This document shows, in pieces, positions 54,105 to 64,000 of a stretch of DNA of 64,000 nt. The notes under the pieces were generated by a model. That model worked only from the letters and a program-made list of their open reading frames with translations, had not been told where the DNA came from and ran no database searches. Position numbers and translations under genes: made by a program. Source of the stretch: Lycorma delicatula (lineage: Eukaryota; Arthropoda; Insecta; Hemiptera; Fulgoridae); contig NC_134456.1 of the NCBI RefSeq assembly GCF_047948215.1, positions 78,234,515-78,298,514 on the forward strand, written 5' to 3'. Position 1 is the stretch's first letter, and every line of letters begins with the position of its first letter.

Positions 54105-55340
54105 TGTCAGCTTTTTCTTTTTAAATTAGCGGAATGTGTTAGTAAAAACATTTCAACGTAAAAAAAAAAAAAAATTGCGTTGAAATTATTTTTTTTTTAT
54201 TTCTTATGGGAGAAGTTCATCCTCTTTTCAGAAATTTTTAAACGATTCAGAATCTAAGAAAAACTTTCATGGTAAAATATCAAGCGTATTAGGCTAAACT
54301 AAAAAAAAAAAATAAAAAAGTAAAAAAAACAGAATTTTTTACAATTCATTTTTTAAAATTCATTTAGTGTGAATATTACTTTTTTATTTCTTATTTTTTA
54401 ACACCGTATCTTACCGAAACATCTCTTTTATTTTTTTCAATAACTACGAAATTTGTACGTTGAGATTTATCGTCATACTTTTTTTAAATGTGTTGACTTC
54501 ATATTTTCTTCTTTATCGGCTGTTATTTTATATTCCATTTAGTTATGTTTTATTTTATGACACATTTTGCATCATAAATATTTTTACAGAAAAAATCCAT
54601 ATTATTTATCTTTCAAAGTTCTGAACTTTCAGTATTTGTAGGTAAAATGTAAATCAGTGAATCGCACCGAAAAAATATAAAGAATTTAAAACATTTTGTT
54701 CCATTTTGTGTCGTTACTGCTAACAACAAAATTTATTGAAGAACATAATTTCATACTGTTTCATTTGATTTTGTTAAAATAAAAATTATTTGTTACGTTG
54801 TTTATTTGTTATATTTAAAATATTTCAATGGAAATAAAAAAATTTACTTACTAATTATAGATTTTACTAATTTGATGCCTGAAAGAATTTTATACAATAT
54901 TTTTCTTTATCTTACTAAACAGCAGGAAGCCACGGAACGTTTTATATGATTTTTACAGTATTTTATATTTTTTTAACCCGGTGAAACATTGGGATAAAAT
55001 TTCAGTCTCATAAATTTGAACAAACAGTTCAACGTGAAAGACTTTTTTTTGGTTTAACCCATTATTCAATGCAAAATTTATTTTTATTTTTAATACATTT
55101 TTGTCAATATGTTTTTTAATCTTAAAAGAAATTATAATTTTTTTTTAATTTTCTTTTAATACGTTTTATTTTTTGGTTTATAAAAGTAATATATTTATTT
55201 GCGTTATGTGATTGAACTTAGTAATTAAAAAAATGAAAATTGTTCCTCCGAAAGAAATTCATGTATTCAATATGTATAAAGAGATTTCAAATAGCATTTA
55301 CGTTAAAACACTAAATAATTTCTCTTTCTAGCTTTTCTAT

Positions 55341-55376
<36 letters not shown>

Positions 55377-57300
55377 TCGATTGGAAATCAACGCGTAATA
55401 GATTGTTTTGTAACTGTTAATATACAAACAATATTCATGTTTAATAAAATTTAATTCTCTTATGCTATTAAAATAACTGTTAATGTAAAAAAAAAATTAT
55501 CCAGTAAAGTTGCAATATCTTGCGTAAATAAATTTTAAATAGAAAAACCAAAATTTTATAATTAATGAGTAAACAATACTTTTAATTTAAAACTAAATCA
55601 TTTTTAAAGATAAAGAAAATATTACGATAAAAACATATAGATCGGTATTATCATTATATGATTATGAAAAGGTACAAAAAGAAATTTCTGTTTTTTTGAC
55701 AAAAGAGTATAAAAGTGTAAGAAATGAAAAAAAAAAAGAAACTAACAGAAATATTAAAACCCAGTCTAAATCGAAAGTTTTTTGCGCGGCTACATTTTAT
55801 ATTTATGATGTTTGACCTTGATAGATAACAGTTTAAATAACATTAAAATTTTTTTCTAAAAACTTTTTCTATTTATGTTTTATACGGTATATAGAAAGTC
55901 AAGTGGAATTACTTGTTAGTTGTCCCTCGCGCCTAGAAACTGATAAGAAGTTGTTGAAGTAGCGTTTTTCATCACGCTTTTAGACGGGTTTCATATAAAA
56001 TATTCCATAAAATCTCCTCTTCAGTATTATCGTATTTATTTTAATTACTATTTAAAATATCAGATATTTCCGGGTGATTAGTAAGTTTACAAGTTTTCTT
56101 TCCTGTGTTATTTTTGGAATAGTTTTACATTTCATACCAAAAGTTGAGTAATTTGATAGATATCTTGAATGTACCTAGTATACATAGCATAAAGAAGGAG
56201 CATTCGTAATAAATTATTCTAAGTAATTTCAATCATTTTTTTCTTATGAATTTTGTTTCAAATTAGTTTTTATAATTTTTAAGGGGACTTTCATGTTATA
56301 TAAAAGAATATTATGTTTTAATTAAAGATGCCTGTAAAACAAAAACTGTAAAGTGGTGTTAAATACATAATTCTAAAAGTGTTACTTTTAGAAGGTAAAA
56401 ATAAAGTGTTACTTGAACATATGTTTTATAAAATATAATTATGAATAATTATATGTTTATAACATTTATTTTTATTATTTCCTTAATCTAAAGGAAAATA
56501 TGAATATTTTTGACACGTATTTTTAAAAAATACGTAAATTGTAAACATCGAATGTTGCAAAATTACCCTATTTGATTGCTTGAAAGTTTATTTTAAATTT
56601 TATTGGAAGGGAAAAAATTTTGGTACTCTGACGTTTTAGTTTTCTCGCTATTAAACTGGATACGGGGTAAGTATTGTTACTGTTAATTATCACACGGATT
56701 TTATAGGTGCTGTAAGGATTTTATAAAAATTGATGAGCAGGTTGGGGGAAATACTAAAGCAGTTTTTCTGTGTGTGGAACGAGGTATGTGGATTTGATAA
56801 AAAAAATTATATTTTTTTTTTTTTTTTACAATATATAAATGAAGTAACATCATAAATACCATTAAAAATAATAAAACTATTGTAACATTATTGAAAAAAT
56901 AAATAAAAATACTTTATTATAAAACTGCTTGTCTTAACATTTTAAAAATTGTGTGAGTTAATTATCAAATTAGACAACTTTAAAATTTACGTAAATTGTG
57001 GGTTATCATTGTGAGAGCAATAACCCAACTTTTTAACTAAGATAATAAACAAATACAATACATCAAAACCAAATTTGCCTGTCTTTAATACAGGAATATA
57101 TATTTGGACCTAATTTTGTATTGTTTCAACCTAAAAAAAGAGACTTTTTTATTTTTCTGTAAAAAGAAGATTTGTGTTTTTCAAAATATTGATAATTTTT
57201 GTTAATGCTGGATAAAATTGGACAAAATTTTGATATTGTATAGGTATTTTTTTCCTCGCGATTAGTTTATTTCCAATCCGAGTAAGGAATCACAAGTAAA
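54105..57300. other. Long AT-rich non-coding stretch
   Basis: About 3.2 kb with no supportable gene or repeat, apart from homopolymers. The longest are a T run at about 55,345-55,374 and another near 56,812-56,827. Confidence 0.45.
55345..55374. repeat. Poly-T run
   Basis: About 28 consecutive T. There is no adjacent recognisable retroelement body, so it may be a remnant tail on the minus strand or simple slippage. Confidence 0.85.
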
Positions 57301-57307
57301 TCGTATT

Positions 57308-57478
57308 AAAGTATATGATGGGATTTCCTACGACCGCCTCAGTAAAACGTACATATCTAATAAAGTACATATATATATAATAAAGTTAATATATTAATAT
57401 AAACACTCTTGCACTGAATATGACCTCAAAGGTACAATAGTTCACAAAAGTCTATCGAAAATTTAACAAACAAATGAT
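57308..57478 (+). repeat. Interspersed repeat 'R-c', copy 1
   Basis: Paralogous to 60,100-60,322. Shared landmarks are TATGATGGGATTTCC, CGACCGCCTCAGTAAAACGT or CGAACCGCCTCAATAAAACG, ACATATCTAATAAAG, a TA-rich tract, AAACACTCTTG, ACTGAATATGACCTCA and ACAATAGTTCAC(A/G)AA. Non-coding, class unknown. Confidence 0.75.
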
Positions 57479-57672
57479 AACATTATTAAACATTAAAAAA
57501 GTGATTTTACAAGATCATGGAAAAAGGCTGGGTTCTTCATCAAGGCATAGAAAGATGCTCATCACATATGTAAAATTGAAGAGTTACTCAGATTCCCACA
57601 AGTCCGTCCAGCACATGTAGGCATTTCAGTGACCGAATATCCTTGCTATTTACCTAGGAGATTTTTTTTATT

Positions 57673-57830
57673 GTTTAACCTCCGGGTCCACCGTTAGGTA
57701 TTGCTTGAGAGGATGAGATGAATGATTTGTAGCGTGTGTAAAAATGCTATGTCTGACCGGGATTCGAACCCTGGACCTCTGGATGAAAGGCCGAGACGCT
57801 ACAGGGATGAGCCCCTGTGGACGAATGGAT
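57673..57830 (-). mobile_element. SINE-A, copy 3 (best head)
   Basis: The minus strand reads CATCCCTGTAGCGTCTCGGC, CTTTCATCCAGAGGTCCAGG and GTTCGAATCCCGGTCAGACA, which closely follows the anticodon and T arms of a tRNA-Glu (GGCTTTCACCCAGAAGGCCC GGGTTCGA in many animals). The body then gives CACGCTACAAATCATTCATC and the tail AATACCTAACGGTGGACCCG then GAGGTTAAAC. This copy defines the family best. The antisense frame at 57,799-57,996 is not a gene. Confidence 0.85.
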
Positions 57831-57834
57831 AAAA

Positions 57835-58485
57835 CCAGACCACCTTTTCGGAGACAGGAATTGTGTCTAGGAGATTAACTGATAGAAAGTTCACATGATT
57901 ACCTAATCGCTGCTTATAATTTGAACCGAACCGTTTGCCCTTTTCGCTAACGTACGTTAATTCAAGGTACTCACATATTTCTTTGTTCTGTGCCAACCAC
58001 CGGTTTGAATATATGGGAAGTTTTTATTAGTTTAATCTATAATTGATTAAAACTAATTTTATTTATAAATAAGATAATTAATAAACTAAAAAAAAAACAA
58101 AAAAAAACTATAAGAAGTGATTTAAAAATAATAACCAGAGGTTTTTCAGACAGGTAAAATTTATATTTAAAAAAAAAAAACATTTTTACGTATTAAACAT
58201 TTTACAAATTCCAGGATAGTTTGGAAACATCTTTGATTGGTATTTTTTTGGATGGTGTTAATAAAATACACTTCTTCAACATAATTTTTTAATTTATTGT
58301 AGTTTTATACTCGTATTTGTTAAAATTTAATAGTATTAATTCAATCCAAACCTTTTTCGTTTGTTTTTTAATTTAATTGATTAATTTTTGATGTACATTA
58401 AATAATGTTATTTATTTGTTAATTGCTTTCAATAAGCGATAAATTATATAGTGATAAAAATATACAAATATCTTTTTTCGACACC
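57835..58485. other. AT-rich non-coding stretch
   Basis: No gene or repeat assigned. Confidence 0.4.
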
Positions 58486-58489
58486 GATC

Positions 58490-59035
58490 ACTGTAGGAGC
58501 ACATAAAATTATCTTCTGGCTAGTTTTGTGGCTCTTAGTCTTCATTCTTTTACTGTGCCGCTTCCTCCTTTCTTCCGATCACTTTAGGTTAGCGCATTCT
58601 TTTTTCTCCTTCTGGATTCCTTTGAATTCTAAGAATTTTTTCTGAGCGTTTTTTAAATCCGTCACGTTTGCTACCATTAGGTCTTTTTTAACTTGCTTGA
58701 ACCATTTAACATTCGTCTTGTCACCGTTTCAATTGTCAAAATTCTCTTTGTAAGGCTGTTTGAATCCATTCTTGTCAGATGTCTGTAGAATTTCAGCCTT
58801 GTCTTACCTATTGCTCCCGTGATTCTATCTAACTCCCGGTAAAGATCTTCATTCTTCCATAATTTGAGATTGTGATCTGAGTCGACATCAAGTCCCGTCT
58901 TCACTTTAAAATTCATGATTTCCTGAGTGTTCCTTTTGAAAATAGCCACATGATAAATTGCAAATTCACCGATTCTCTTGCTTGGGGATCTCCATGCTTT
59001 CATCTTTCCGGGTTACTTTGAAATTGTGTCGTAAA
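58490..59035 (-). mobile_element. LINE C-terminal fragment
   Basis: Minus-strand frame 59,003-58,677 reads MKAWRSPSKRIGEFAIYHVA, LKLWKNEDLYRELDRITGAI, GKTRLKFYRHLTRMDSNSLT and KRILTIETVTRRMLNGSSKL. This fits the post-reverse-transcriptase region of a common arthropod non-LTR family (NEDLYRxIExITDxIRKRRLKFYGHLxRMxxxRLTKRI). It continues, in shifted frames, with LEFKGIQKEKKECANLK and SEERRKRHSKRMKTKSH (compare FQEKxKxxTGxxWSEERRxRHSERMKE). No reverse transcriptase or endonuclease is present, so it is a 5'-truncated insertion. The GHL motif reads RHL here. Confidence 0.75.
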
Positions 59036-59039
59036 AATG

Positions 59040-59650
59040 TTAAGTTTTCCAGTTTACTCCTAGAGATTAATCTTCAAACACTTTCATTCGTTCTTCTATG
59101 TGCTGTGTAATTATCCACTTCTCTTTCATCTATTTTTTCCTTTCTTATTTGTGCGTGAATAGGAAAGAATAAATAATTAACTTATTAATTTTTAATTCAT
59201 AAGTTTTTGCTTCAGTATTTAGAGAGTTGGTTGATTTAATATTATAAAAATATTATATAGTCATGCGTTGAACTTTAACCATTTATATAATTTCTAATGT
59301 ATAATTATGTGTTGTGTGTATATCATGTTAATAATAATAAAACTATTATTATTAGGAAATTTAAGTTATGTGTGAGTGGTTATGCGAGTATTCTACATAA
59401 CGCTTGTTTATAACATATATTAAAGAGAAAATACCTGAATAACTCACAATAAAATTTTTTTGTGCCATAGGCATAATTTTGATTTAAATTAATTTGTTAC
59501 AATATTCGATACATAAAACACCTAACAAATGCACAGTTCAATAGATATGTAAAAGTATGCTTTAGTAAATAACGTTAACTTTGACAGTAGTAAAATTGTT
59601 TTAATTCCTAGCATGTAATATGTCAATCAAATTGTATGTTGTTAATTTAT
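59040..59650. other. AT-rich non-coding stretch
   Basis: Nothing recognisable. Confidence 0.4.
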
Positions 59651-60099
59651 CTCATGTATTACTTCCTTATATGATGTAAAAGAAGTATTGAAATCACGAA
59701 AAATTTTGGTTTTCAGATTTAAACGGAAATATCCATTTTGATCATCCCTGAATCTATTTTGACTATTTTCGGCTTGACATCTGTACGTACGCATGATCTC
59801 GCATATCTCAAAAAAATTGGCCGTCGAATGTTGAAACTTTATTTTTAGGTCTGTTGTAACATCTAGTTGTGCACCTTCCCTTTTGATTGGGCCAAAAATG
59901 TGTATAGAGTCAGACCTCTAAATTAAACGGGTTTTTTATTTTGAAACATTTAGATTTTGGACTCTTTCTTAACTGGAGTAATAAGTTCTCGTTGAAAGCT
60001 TTTTAACGACATACATAAGTGGTACTCATTTTCATTGGCTCCAGAGTTATAGCTAAATAAAATTTTAATTAATGAAATAAAAAAAAGTGCAAAATTGTT

Positions 60100-60322
60100 A
60101 AAGTGTATGATGGGATTTCCAACGAACCGCCTCAATAAAACGTACATATCTAATAAAGATATGAAAATGTATATATATATATATATATACATTTTCTTAA
60201 GATAAACGAGATAAACGAGAAAGATAAATGAGTTAATTTATTAAGATAAACACTCTTGAACTGAATATGACCTCATAGAAACAATAGTTCACGAAGGTCA
60301 AATGAAAAATAAACAAAAAATT
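60100..60322 (+). repeat. Interspersed repeat 'R-c', copy 2, nested
   Basis: Matches 57,308-57,478. It contains a self-complementary ATGAAAATGTATATATATAT and ATATATACATTTTCTT tract in place of the other copy's TA-rich part. The flanking element R-d continues on both sides, so R-c inserted into it. Confidence 0.75.
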
Positions 60323-61074
60323 AACTGGTGAAGGTACATCGGTTCGAATCCGAATTCACATACCTATATTTTTTATAAATTTCTTTTTTTAATTTAAATA
60401 TATTATTAAACACTGATTGTAAAAAAAAAATTAAAAATAAATAATAATTCAATAACAGTTGAAAAATTTTTTTTTAAATCAGAAGTTATTAGTGAAATTA
60501 AATTTTATCTACTTTTCATTTCAATTCATTTTTTTTACAATCACGGACAATAATAATTATAAATAAATTAATATATTTAAATTAAAAAATAAAAATATAT
60601 ATGTATATGAAGTCGGGTTATCAAACCGATGTAAGTATGGTTAGGGATCCGACATGTTCTCACTTACACCACGTATCTACTTCAGAGACGTGATACGAAA
60701 TTAATATATAAACTACTATAAAACGCTACGGAAATTTTTAGGATCATTTTTCTTAAGTATAATTTTGAATACTGCGTGTTAGTATTTTGTAATGAAGACA
60801 GGTAAAAAGTGTATTCACACACGCAATATGGCTCAAATCGATGTCCCGAAGCCCGTGCCTTCCCCTCGTTAGCTTAAAAAATATGGATCATAGATGGCTT
60901 ATGATCCATAAGGCATCTTTACTGATTTAAACTTTTATAGGAAAAGGTCACTATAGTTGTTTTCTTTCAGAATTAGAAATAATTTTCTTACAAAAACAAT
61001 TTTTTTTTTAACCATTAAGCATGATCTTAGTATGTTAGAATAATTTTATTTCCAAAGCCTTTTTATTCTTCTTT

Positions 61075-61325
61075 TTCCTGTTTAGCCTCCGGTAATTACC
61101 GTTCAGATAATACTTCAGAGAATGAATGAGGATGATATGTATGAGTGTAAATGAAGTGTAGTCTTGTACAGTCTCAGTTCGACCATTCCTGAAATGTGTG
61201 GTTAATTGAAATCCAAACACCAAAGAATACCGGTATCCACGATCTAGTATTCAAATCGTGTAAAAATAAGTGACTTTACTAGGAGTTGAAACCTGGAACT
61301 CTCGACTTTCCAAAGCTTATCTTGT
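61075..61325 (-). mobile_element. SINE-B, copy 5, nested
   Basis: The plus strand begins CCTGTTTAGCCTCCGGTAAT, then GAATGAATGAGGATGATATG, AATGAAGTGTAGTCTTGTAC, AGTCTCAGTTCGACCATTCC, CGGTATCCACGATCTAGTAT and TTTACTAGGAGTTGAAACCT (complement of the B-box region). This is the longest copy and includes part of the head. The antisense frame at 61,035-61,223 is not a gene. Confidence 0.85.
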
Positions 61326-61789
61326 TTTACCTTCTACACATTCTCAAAAAGATTTCTCACTTTCAAATTAAGTAAGTTTAAATGAAGTGCAGAAAAAAAT
61401 GTAATTTAGTAGGCGTATAAGGAAGTCATATGATGACCATATCAGATTTTTTTTTATTGTTAAATGTATTTACACGTGATAAAACAGTTTACGTCGACTA
61501 AGACTGATATTTTGGTTAAAAAAAAAATAATAAACGTTAATTTAAGTTAAATGTTCAATACAGCGAGTATACCTTAGAGCAACGTAACTCCATTTAGTTT
61601 ATTCAACTTCATTAAATTGTATAATTTTTTGACGTCTGATGTAGATGCTGATTTTAATATCATTTCATCAGAATATATCATATAAATAATTTTAATTGTA
61701 AAATACATATGTAAAACAAATTTTAGCGAAGCAGTATTTTCCTCTTCATTATTTATAATGTTATTTAATTAGCTATGTGTATTTGAGGT

Positions 61790-62455
61790 CTGTGAATAAA
61801 GTAATGAGACTGGTTCAGAAAAACTTTTTATTTACAATCCAATTATACACGGACTCTATCACCTTCAAAATAGTTCTCTTGGGAAGCCACGCCACGCTTC
61901 AAACGGTTTTCCCACTCTTCTAACAGTGTTGGAACCCAGAAATTGGAATATCCTTCAAACGGTCGGTTACATTTTTTTTTTGTTTTCTACTGTTTCAAAA
62001 TGGTGTCCTTCGAGGTGTTTTTTTAAAGTCAGGATCAGGAAAAAGTTGCAGGGAATCAAGTCAGGAAGATAAGGGGGTTGAGGAACTACAGGAACGTTTT
62101 TTTTGCCAAAAATTCATTAATTGAGTGTGCAGGATGATAAAGTACATTGTCATGATGCAGTATCCAGTTGTCTTTGATGGTTGGTCTCACGCGGGGAACT
62201 CTTTTCCGCAGTCTTTCAAGAATTACTCGGTAAACATATAGATTTACAGTCTGTCCTGTAGGTAAAAACTCTTTATGGACAATGTTATTACTGTCGAAGA
62301 AAAAAATTAGCATGGTTCTGATTTTTGATTTGTCCATTTTTGTTTTTTTGGGACGTGGTGAGTTTGATATGTGTCACTCCTTGTTCTGGCATTTTATTTG
62401 TGGGTTGTACTCAAATATTCAAAATTCATCACTAATAATAACATCTTTTAGAAAA
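61790..62455 (-). pseudogene. Mariner transposase, C-terminal part
   Basis: The minus strand gives ISDEF-stop-IFEYNPQIKC (first Asp, 62,430-62,428; TGA replaces Trp), SNSPRPKKTKMDKSKIRTML, FFDSNNIVHKEFLPTGQTVN, RLRKRVPRVRPTIKDNWILH and HDNVLYHPAHSINEFLAKK (second Asp, 62,151-62,149). After a small shift it gives PQPPYLPDLIPCNFFLILTL (third position Asn, GTT on plus at 62,046-62,048, instead of Asp) and NRLKRGVASQENYFEGDRV. The order matches mariner transposases with PPGQTVN and CDFFLFPKLK motifs. The N-terminal DNA-binding half is missing where a Helitron-like repeat begins. The right end carries AAAGTAATGAGACTGGTTCA, a plausible TIR. Distinct from the other mariner copies here. Confidence 0.88.
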
Positions 62456-62459
62456 TATA

Positions 62460-62922
62460 TATCACAAATGAAAGTTTGATAAAACATTAAAAAAGTGAAA
62501 ATTATGGAAGTTCACAAAATTTAACCTCTCCCTTTCACCCTTTTCCCCTTCTTCCCATTTCCCTTTTTCGTATCTTTCTTTTTTCACGTTTTCCCTTCTC
62601 CCTTTTATCTTTTTTCCCGTTTTTCTCCCTTTCTTCTCTTCTTCCTTATCCCCTTTTTCTTTATTTTCCGTTTTTATTTTTCGCAAAAAATATTTATTTT
62701 TACGTAACTAATATATATTCAGAATGTGAGCCAGATCGGACCATAAAAACAAATTTTCGAAATATTTCGACCCCAGCGCCACCTAACGGGTCGAAAAAAA
62801 TTCAGAAACCTTCCCTGGCATGCGTCCAACAATTCCCCAAAGTTTCATTGCTATCGGATGAACGGTTTAGGAAGGCACAAGAGACTTACAGACAGACAAA
62901 CATTCATTTTTATATAATTAGA
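62460..62922 (-). mobile_element. Non-autonomous Helitron-like element, 5' and core part
   Basis: On the minus strand it starts at 62,922 with TCTAATTATATAAAAATGAA then TGTTTGTCTGTCTG, continues through CGTTCATCCGATAGCAATGA, GACCCGTTAGGTGGCGCTGG and GAATATATATTAGTTACGTA. A polypurine core (complement of 62,520-62,690) and TTTATCAAACTTTCATTTGT follow. The last two parts match 9,470-9,865, where the family's 3' end is preserved, and the first parts match 44,910-45,327. The 3' hairpin and CTAG are missing here. The frame at 62,462-62,686 is translated polypurine. Confidence 0.75.
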
Positions 62923-62965
62923 TTATTTGTTTGCAATTTTACTGACATATAATTTTTCAATTATA

Positions 62966-63547
62966 TCTATATAAATAAAAGACAATCTTCGTTTTGTATA
63001 TGCTCTAATATATCAAAATCTACCGTAACTGGTTTCGGTGAAAATTGACAATTATTTTATTATTAATTGTTCCTGGAGTGTTTACTTGTAGACACTGATG
63101 TTAAACTATATAAATCATAAAAACAAAACGTATACATAAATAACCTAAAACTAAACTAACTAAATTTAATGTCGTTGTATATATTTAGAGATATTGTCTA
63201 CAGCGATAGTCATTGTTTATATCGATCGATCAATATCAATTAACTTGATTGAAAATCAAGTTCTATATAAAGTTAAGTGTCAATCAAGTCAATAATCAAG
63301 TTTTAATGTGTCTCTTTCAAACTGCCTTCAAAATATAGAACTAATAACATTTAAACACTTCCGGGACAAATAATAATAAATTGTGAAATTTTATACGAAA
63401 TCGGGTAAGCAATTTTTGAGTTATTAGGACACACACAAAACAACAACTGTCTTTAAATTATGATAAAATTTTTAAAAAATAGTTTTTTTTTTTAAATTTT
63501 TACTAAGAAAAAAATCCATGCTAGCAAAGCCGGGGAAAACAGCAAGT
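62966..63547 (+). mobile_element. Possible second Helitron-like element
   Basis: TCTATATAAATAAAAGACAA (62,966) has the usual form of an insect Helitron 5' end. About 580 bp further, ATGCTAGCAAAGCCGGGGAA then AACAGCAAG resembles a decayed 3' end (compare GCTAGCAAAG..CGGG..TGCTAG). The interior is non-coding. No second copy is in the window, and the terminal CTRR is not intact (CAAG). Confidence 0.45.
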
Positions 63548-63549
63548 TT

Positions 63550-63800
63550 TTTTAATGTAAAAGACGGCTTTTATGTAATATTTTTTAGTTATAATTAGCA
63601 AACCTAAATAAAACGTTCTGTGTGTAGTCTCTAAAGGTATTTTGACTAGGCTTTCATAATATTTAATCGTGAACATACGACTTCTTATAGTTTCTATTTA
63701 TTGCATAGTGAAATATAAGAATTTTAAGATGTTTAGTTTAACCATTATACTGTTACTGAATAATTAACCATGAAAAGAACTCCTACAAATTAAATTTATA
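63550..63800. other. Non-coding stretch
   Basis: Nothing recognisable. Confidence 0.4.
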
Positions 63801-63804
63801 TACA

Positions 63805-64000
63805 AATTCAAACCATTTATTGTCATCAGTGGACTGATACGGTAAATATCATTGGTGATGAAGCGAGAAAAGCATATTTTTAGGACAAACAATATAATGG
63901 AAGACCTTCGGTTGTAGTTTCATCAAGAATAATGTAGAGAAAAGAAAAACTTCAGATTAAAAAGATATAATATCCCTGTTACACTAGGAATTAAAGAAAG
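63805..64000 (+). pseudogene. Possible transposase N-terminal relic at window edge
   Basis: One frame gives QWTDTVNIIGDEARKAYF, a stop, then DKQYNGRPSVVVSSRIM, a stop, and RKEKLQIKKI. The DKQxxGRPSVV phrase resembles the linker between the two helix-turn-helix motifs of mariner-type transposases. The element is cut by the end of the window, so the call is tentative. Confidence 0.4.

Larger units (their letters stand above)
59657..61453 (+). mobile_element. Interspersed element 'R-d', copy 3, with nested insertions
   Basis: The start ACTTCCTTATATGATGTAAA, the internal CATCCCTGAATCTATTTTGA, TTTCGGCTTGACATCTGTAC, TGTAACATCTAGTTGTGCAC, and the middle ACATCGGTTCGAAT (60,338) all match copy 1, in order. 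The end TATAAGGAAGTCATATGATG, CATATCAGATTTTTTT is at 61,405-61,453. Copy 1 is about 670 bp long; this one is about 1.8 kb because repeat R-c (60,100-60,322), other unassigned sequence (about 60,550-61,060) and SINE-B copy 5 (61,075-61,325) lie inside it. Confidence 0.72.

Noticed and set aside
57673..57830. Genuine tRNA-Glu gene
   Set aside because: Only the anticodon and T-arm part resembles a tRNA, and it continues into the SINE-A body seen at other loci.
1..64000. CRISPR array, operon or prokaryotic defence system
   Set aside because: No regular repeat-spacer pattern and no compact coding; all evidence is of a eukaryotic, repeat-rich genome.

Overview
This window looks like AT-rich, repeat-filled nuclear DNA of an arthropod, most probably an insect. 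The evidence is eukaryotic: four to five mariner-type transposase relics, tRNA-derived SINEs, non-LTR retrotransposon fragments, a hAT MITE, Helitron termini, TA-rich microsatellites and one large open exon with a good splice acceptor. There are no operons, no prokaryotic gene density, no rRNA gene and no CRISPR-like array. A hemipteran is my best guess from the repeat texture, but the sequence alone does not prove it.

Only one segment looks like host protein-coding sequence: a 2.77 kb open frame on the minus strand (32,897-35,662). It lacks an ATG, begins directly after a convincing 3' splice site, and encodes about 920 residues of a Lys/Asn/Ser/Asp-rich, probably disordered protein that I do not recognise. 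I read it as the last exon of a gene whose other exons lie upstream on the minus strand (coordinates above 35.7 kb).

Layout. 0-9 kb: a long-TIR foldback element, two copies of a TIR repeat, a DDE transposase relic, a small hairpin MITE, a SINE-A, a LINE tail and a mariner C-terminal relic. 9.4-14.3 kb: a Helitron 3' end with polypurine core, a GC-richer island and a mariner pseudogene. 15-22 kb: a LINE tail, a 136-bp tandem duplication, and copies of two interspersed repeats. 23.5-26.5 kb: a 3-kb long-TIR composite holding a tRNA-like SINE and a second, TIR-bounded transposon. 27-31 kb: a large inverted-repeat pair with SINEs between the arms. 32.9-35.7 kb: the host exon. 37-41 kb: a nearly complete mariner with TIRs and TA target duplication, and a second DDE transposase split by a SINE. 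44.9-51.3 kb: a Helitron 5' part, a LINE with reverse-transcriptase motif, a hAT MITE, an R1-like LINE tail and a SINE head. 53-64 kb: tRNA-like sequence, SINEs, a LINE tail, a nested repeat stack, a mariner C-terminal half and Helitron-like ends.

All mobile-element genes here are broken by stops, frameshifts, deletions or loss of catalytic residues, so none can be autonomous. The most informative points are the nesting order, the shared 3' tail of two SINE families with different heads, the palindromes that look like template-switch products, and the orphan exon. I saw no convincing new defence, metabolic or regulatory system.
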